Of a stretch of DNA of 64,000 nucleotides, positions 60,389 through 64,000 are shown one piece after another. The stretch comes from Pseudoflavonifractor sp. MSJ-37 (GTDB taxonomy: Bacteria > Bacillota > Clostridia > Oscillospirales > Oscillospiraceae). The first letter of the stretch is position 1. Each line of letters starts with the position of its first letter. A program made the translations under genes and the position numbers. Where the stretch lies: the NCBI RefSeq assembly GCF_018917965.1, contig NZ_JAHLPP010000001.1, positions 682,001-746,000 of the forward strand, given 5' to 3'. Below the pieces are notes generated by a model that did not search any database, had not been told where the DNA came from, and saw only the letters and a list, made by a program, of their open reading frames with translations.

Positions 60389-62665
60389 TCAGCCGCGGTC
60401 CTCGATGCCGGAACGAGCGGCCTTGAGGACCTTTTCCAGATCGGCGGGCAGGCTCCGCACATAACAGCCGGTGGCATCCGCGATCGCATTGACGATGGCG
60501 GGAGCGACGGCGCAGGCGGTCGGTTCGCCCAGTCCGCGGGCACCATAGGGGCCGGTGTTGGTGGGCTCCTCCACCACGATGGGGGAGAGGTCCTCCGGCA
60601 TATCCATAGCGGTGGCGATCAGATAGCGGTCGAAGTTCCGGTTGCGGATCTCGCCGTCCTTGATGGCCAGGTCCTCATAGAGGGCGTAGCCAAGACCCAT
60701 GGAGACGCCGCCGTCGATCTGCCCCTTGACCTCCTCCTTGTCGAAGGCGTGGCCCACATCATGGACAGCCGTGAACTTCTCCACAGAGACCTGACCAGTA
60801 GCCAGATCCACCTCCACCTCGGCCATACACACACCGTAAGCATAAGACTGATAGGCCTCGCCATTGCCGTTGGCCCGGTCATATTTCAGACCGGTGACGG
60901 TGTACCAGCCGTGACCGTAAGCGTTCTGGCCCTGAGCGTGGATCTCCTGCACCAGATGGAGATAGGTGACGAAATGCTCCGGGTCGGCGGGATCATAGAT
61001 CTTCTCATCCTTGAACTCCAGCCGGCCGGCGGGGACGCCCAGCTCCTTGGCGGCGATGACGGACATCTTGTCCCGGACCTGCTGAGCGGCGTTCTTCATG
61101 GCATTGCCTACCACGACGGTGGTGCGTGTGGCCACGGTGGCGCCGCTGTTGGGCACATAGTTCGTATCCACAGGGCAGACCACGATCCGGTCCCGATGGA
61201 CGCCCAGTGTCTCACAGAGCACGTTCACCAGCATCGTGTGACAGCCCATGCCCACCTCGCTGACACTGGTGAGGATCACGATGCTGCCATCCCAGTTCGT
61301 GAGCATGGAGACAGCGGAGGTATCCAGCCCCTGACCGGCGGCGCCGAAGGCCTCTCCACGGTGGAGGAGGGCCATGCCTACGCCGCGGACCTTGCCGAGC
61401 CCTCTGCGCCGTGCGCGGCTGGCCTTGGCGGCCTCCCGCCGGTCGGCCCAGTGGAAGTCCTCGTCTGCCCGCGCCAGACACTTGCCCAGAGACACGCAGG
61501 TCATGGTCTGGCCCACGGCGGAGACATCGTTCTCCCGGATATGGTTCTTCCGGCGGAACTCCATGGGGTCCATGCCCAGCTCCCGGGCCACCTCGTCCAT
61601 GACGACCTCGCAGGAAAAGTCCACCTGCGGAGAGCCAAAGCCCCGCATGGAGTCAGAGTAGAGGTTGTTGGTGTAGGCGAAGGTCAGGTCGGTGTGGGCA
61701 TTGGGCACCACATAGGGGCCGCAGGACTCGATGGCGGAACGGGTGGCCACCGGGTGGGACTTGGAAGTATAGGCGCCGCCGTCGCCCAGGATCGTGACCT
61801 GGATGGCGGTGAGCGTGCCATCGTCCTTATAGCCGACCTGATAGCGGCAGTGATAGGGGTGCCGCTTGGTGCCCTCCAGGATGGACTCCTCACGGGTACA
61901 GACCAGACGGACCGGACGTCCGGTGATAGTGGCGGCCACGGCGGCCCGGGAGGACATGACGGCCAGATCGTAGTTCTTGCCGCCGAAGGAGCCTCCGATG
62001 GTGGGGATCCGCAGGCTCACCCGGTTCTCGGGCAGGCCCAGAGTCTCACACACAGTCTGGCGGACGTTATAGGCACTGTTGGTGGGGGCATAGACCACCA
62101 TGGACTGGAACTCGGGGACGGCCACTACGGCCTCGGGCTCGATGGGCATGTGCTCCTGACGCTGGGTGTCATACTCCCGGACCAGGATGTGGTCCGCCTC
62201 GGCGAAGCCAGCCTCCACATCGCCCTTGCCGGTCTGGTAGTGACAGAGCACATTGCCGTTGGGATGGAGCAGGGGAGCGCCGGGCTTGAGGGCCTCCTCC
62301 GGTGTGGTGACGGCAGGGAGGACCTCGTAGTCCACCTGGACCAGCCGGACGGCCTCCCGGGCCTGCTCCAGTGTCCCGGCCACCACCATGGCCACGCCCT
62401 CGCCCATGTACTTGGGCTCCACGGCGAAGATAGGCTTGTGAGTGGGCTGACAGGGGATGCCGGGGATATCCTTGGCGCTGACTATAGTGACGACGCCCTC
62501 TGCCGCGAGAGCGGCAGAGGCATCGATGGAGATCACCTTGGCGTGGGGATGGGGACAGCGGACCACTGCTCCGTGGAGCACGTCCGGAAATTTCAGGTCA
62601 TTGACGTATTTCGCTTTGCCAAGGACCTTTTCCAGAACATCGATGCGCTGGTTCTTCTGTCCCAT
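60389..62665 (-). CDS. Xanthine dehydrogenase-type molybdoenzyme, large (molybdopterin-binding) subunit
   Basis: A 758-residue molybdenum hydroxylase large subunit. The N-terminus GKAKYVNDLKFPDVLHGAVVR is the aldehyde oxidase/xanthine dehydrogenase a/b hammerhead domain; the Moco-binding region includes PTIGGSFGGKN and the catalytic Glu in YGARGLGEPT near residue 720. It uses the MCD or MGD-type molybdenum cofactor to hydroxylate a heterocycle such as a purine or nicotinate. Its start follows the 2Fe-2S gene by 5 bases and the FAD subunit lies upstream, giving the order FAD, Fe-S, Mo. Substrate is not resolvable. Confidence 0.9.
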   Translation of the reverse strand: MGQKNQRIDVLEKVLGKAKYVNDLKFPDVLHGAVVRCPHPHAKVISIDASAALAAEGVVTIVSAKDIPGIPCQPTHKPIFAVEPKYMGEGVAMVVAGTLEQAREAVRLVQVDYEVLPAVTTPEEALKPGAPLLHPNGNVLCHYQTGKGDVEAGFAEADHILVREYDTQRQEHMPIEPEAVVAVPEFQSMVVYAPTNSAYNVRQTVCETLGLPENRVSLRIPTIGGSFGGKNYDLAVMSSRAAVAATITGRPVRLVCTREESILEGTKRHPYHCRYQVGYKDDGTLTAIQVTILGDGGAYTSKSHPVATRSAIESCGPYVVPNAHTDLTFAYTNNLYSDSMRGFGSPQVDFSCEVVMDEVARELGMDPMEFRRKNHIRENDVSAVGQTMTCVSLGKCLARADEDFHWADRREAAKASRARRRGLGKVRGVGMALLHRGEAFGAAGQGLDTSAVSMLTNWDGSIVILTSVSEVGMGCHTMLVNVLCETLGVHRDRIVVCPVDTNYVPNSGATVATRTTVVVGNAMKNAAQQVRDKMSVIAAKELGVPAGRLEFKDEKIYDPADPEHFVTYLHLVQEIHAQGQNAYGHGWYTVTGLKYDRANGNGEAYQSYAYGVCMAEVEVDLATGQVSVEKFTAVHDVGHAFDKEEVKGQIDGGVSMGLGYALYEDLAIKDGEIRNRNFDRYLIATAMDMPEDLSPIVVEEPTNTGPYGARGLGEPTACAVAPAIVNAIADATGCYVRSLPADLEKVLKAARSGIEDRG

Positions 62666-62670
62666 CTCCC

Positions 62671-63150
62671 TTACTCCTCTCCCCGCATGGCCCGGGCGGC
62701 ATCTTCAGCGGCCTCGATCACCTGCTGATAGCCGGTGCAGCGGCACAGGTTGCCGGAGATGGCGGTCTTGATGGCCTCGCGGGAGGGGGCGGGATCCTTG
62801 TCCAGAAGGGCCTTCACAGACATGACCAGACCGGGGGTGCAGAAGCCGCACTGGAGGGCGTGGTGGTCCAGGAACGCCTGCTGGATGGGATGGAGAGACT
62901 CGTCGCTGGAGATGCCCTCTACGGTGACGATGCTCTTGCCCTCCATGGAGGAGGCCAGCACCAGGCAGGAGTTCACGTTCTCACCGTCCACCAGAACGGT
63001 GCAGGCACCGCACTCGCCTACGCCGCAGCCTTCTTTCGTACCGGTGAGGGCCAGATCCTCCCGCAGGACATCCAGGAGGCGGGCATAGGGCTTCACGTCC
63101 AGCTCTACCGGCTCACCATTGACCGTCATATGTACTTTGACCAGTTCCAT
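62671..63150 (-). CDS. Xanthine dehydrogenase-type (2Fe-2S) subunit
   Basis: A 159-residue electron transfer subunit with two [2Fe-2S] clusters. The N-terminal plant-type ferredoxin ligands are in GCGVGECGACTVLVDGENVN, and the C-terminal helical domain has CGFCTPG and GNLCRCTGYQQ. The start could be GTG at 63153 or ATG at 63150; both lie after GGAGGT. The GTG overlaps the stop of the FAD subunit by 4 bases, so expression is coupled. It passes electrons from the molybdenum site to FAD. Confidence 0.95.
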   Translation of the reverse strand: MELVKVHMTVNGEPVELDVKPYARLLDVLREDLALTGTKEGCGVGECGACTVLVDGENVNSCLVLASSMEGKSIVTVEGISSDESLHPIQQAFLDHHALQCGFCTPGLVMSVKALLDKDPAPSREAIKTAISGNLCRCTGYQQVIEAAEDAARAMRGEE

Positions 63151-64000
63151 CACTCAGCGACCTCCGTTCCATTCTCCAGAGCCCGACGGACCAAAGCGGT
63201 GATGACGGGCTGCTTATATTCCGTAGACCAGCGCACGCCGGTGCGCTCGATCATCTCATCGGCTACGGCCTTGGCGGCGTCATCGATGAGGGCGGCGTCG
63301 GGCCGGCGGCCCAGCAGGAGGGCCTCCGCCTTGCGGGCACGGTCCGGAGCGGCGAACACGCATCCGGGGGCCAGCGCCACATGGTCGATCACGCCCTCGG
63401 CGTCCTGATGGACCACCAGGGACACGTTCATCCGGGAGATGGACAGCGCCTTCCGGCGGCCCAGCTTCAGGAACACGGTGCGCATATGGGCCACAGAGGG
63501 GAAAGAGAACCCCAGAATGATCTCATCGGGAGCCAGAGCGGTCTTGCCGGGCTTTACGATCATGTCGGACATGGGGATGGTCCGCTGGCCGTTCGGGCCC
63601 TGGACTAGGGCATTGGCCTCCAGCGCGATCAGCACGGGCATCGGATCGGAGGCGGGGGAGGCGTTAGCGACCGCGCCGCCGATGGTGCCGCGGTTGCGGA
63701 TCTGGGGGCTGCCCACGCTGGCGCAGGCGGCGGCCAGCAGAGGGGCGTGCTCCGCCAGCACGGGGCTGTGTTCGGCGGCGGAGTGGGTGGTCATGGCGCC
63801 CACATGGACGATGCCGTCCTCCACCCGGATGCCGGACAGCTCGGGCAGAGCGGACAGGTCCACCACATATTGCAGATCTTTCCAGCGGGCGCTCTTCTCC
63901 CGGACCTGTACCAGAAAATCGGTACAGCCGGCGATGGGACAGCTCCTGCCCGGCGTCTTGAGCAGGAAGGCACAGGCCTCCTCTACGGAGGCGGGTCTCA
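63150..64000 (-). CDS. Xanthine dehydrogenase-type FAD-binding subunit, incomplete at window edge
   Basis: The minus-strand frame is open to the right window edge, so the 5' end is missing. The visible 283 residues read RPASVEEACAFLLKTPG, then CPIAGCTDFL (PCMH FAD-binding domain), VGSPQIRNRGTIGGAVANAS (FAD-binding Gly-rich), and the C-terminal CO dehydrogenase-type domain. The TGA stop overlaps the start of the Fe-S subunit. The first ORF Met at 63866 is internal. It transfers electrons to NAD+ or another acceptor. Confidence 0.9.
   Translation of the reverse strand, partial: RPASVEEACAFLLKTPGRSCPIAGCTDFLVQVREKSARWKDLQYVVDLSALPELSGIRVEDGIVHVGAMTTHSAAEHSPVLAEHAPLLAAACASVGSPQIRNRGTIGGAVANASPASDPMPVLIALEANALVQGPNGQRTIPMSDMIVKPGKTALAPDEIILGFSFPSVAHMRTVFLKLGRRKALSISRMNVSLVVHQDAEGVIDHVALAPGCVFAAPDRARKAEALLLGRRPDAALIDDAAKAVADEMIERTGVRWSTEYKQPVITALVRRALENGTEVAE

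Noticed and set aside
57859-60546. 895-codon minus-strand frame opposite feoB
   Set aside because: Shadow of FeoA-FeoB, with no start or ribosome site.

Overview
The window reads as chromosome of a high-GC, endospore-forming Firmicute of the Oscillospiraceae type (Flavonifractor, Intestinimonas or Lawsonibacter relatives). The reasons are a Gram-positive PolC, HPr kinase, Mini-ribonuclease III, the germination protein YpeB, the dgt-dnaG-rpoD order, and sigma-A style promoters in GC-rich DNA. The genus assignment is inference; no rRNA gene is present.

Layout. 0-3.8 kb: end of a dGTPase-like gene, dnaG, rpoD and tRNA-Ala(GGC). 3.8-9.3 kb (minus): alkyltransferase-like protein and DEDDh exonuclease, PcrA helicase, tsf and rpsB. 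9.3-14.2 kb: hypothetical gene, rRNA methyltransferase, Mini-III, RqcH/NFACT and an orphan OmpR-type response regulator. 14.2-18.0 kb: an accessory island of unrecognised genes, including one split by an in-frame TAG. 18-24.8 kb (minus): HdeD-like membrane protein, YbaK deacylase, FlK-like thioesterase, the potABCD polyamine transporter and a RluD-type pseudouridine synthase.

24.8-33.5 kb (minus) is the most unusual part. A MoeA-like gene, a class III (FecCD/BtuCDF/MolBCA-type) ABC transporter, a NifH-type Fe protein and two nitrogenase component 1-like proteins form one apparent operon. It is preceded by a gene fusing a MobA-like nucleotidyltransferase to a ModE-type DNA-binding domain. No nifB or nifEN is seen, so N2 fixation is unlikely. 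I infer a molybdenum- or tungsten-linked reductase or cofactor system of unknown substrate. The second component 1 gene is frameshifted at a C8 tract near its start.

33.5-42.7 kb: two tandem cupins, a Gld-type ABC operon with DUF4340 protein, an anion permease, a YqfO-like protein, a SpoU methyltransferase, L28 and HPr kinase. 42.9-53.5 kb: the classic pyrH-frr-uppS-cdsA-dxr-rseP-ispG-polC run (ribosome recycling, isoprenoid and lipid synthesis, replication). 53.5-64 kb: ypeB, a phosphoglycolate phosphatase, a PiT phosphate transporter, an aldo/keto reductase, a FeoA-FeoB fusion iron transporter, and a three-subunit xanthine dehydrogenase-type molybdoenzyme whose FAD subunit runs off the window. 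This enzyme is a natural consumer of molybdenum cofactor. Two minus-strand genes (ypeB and the PiT transporter) have their ribosome binding sites inside terminator-like stems.
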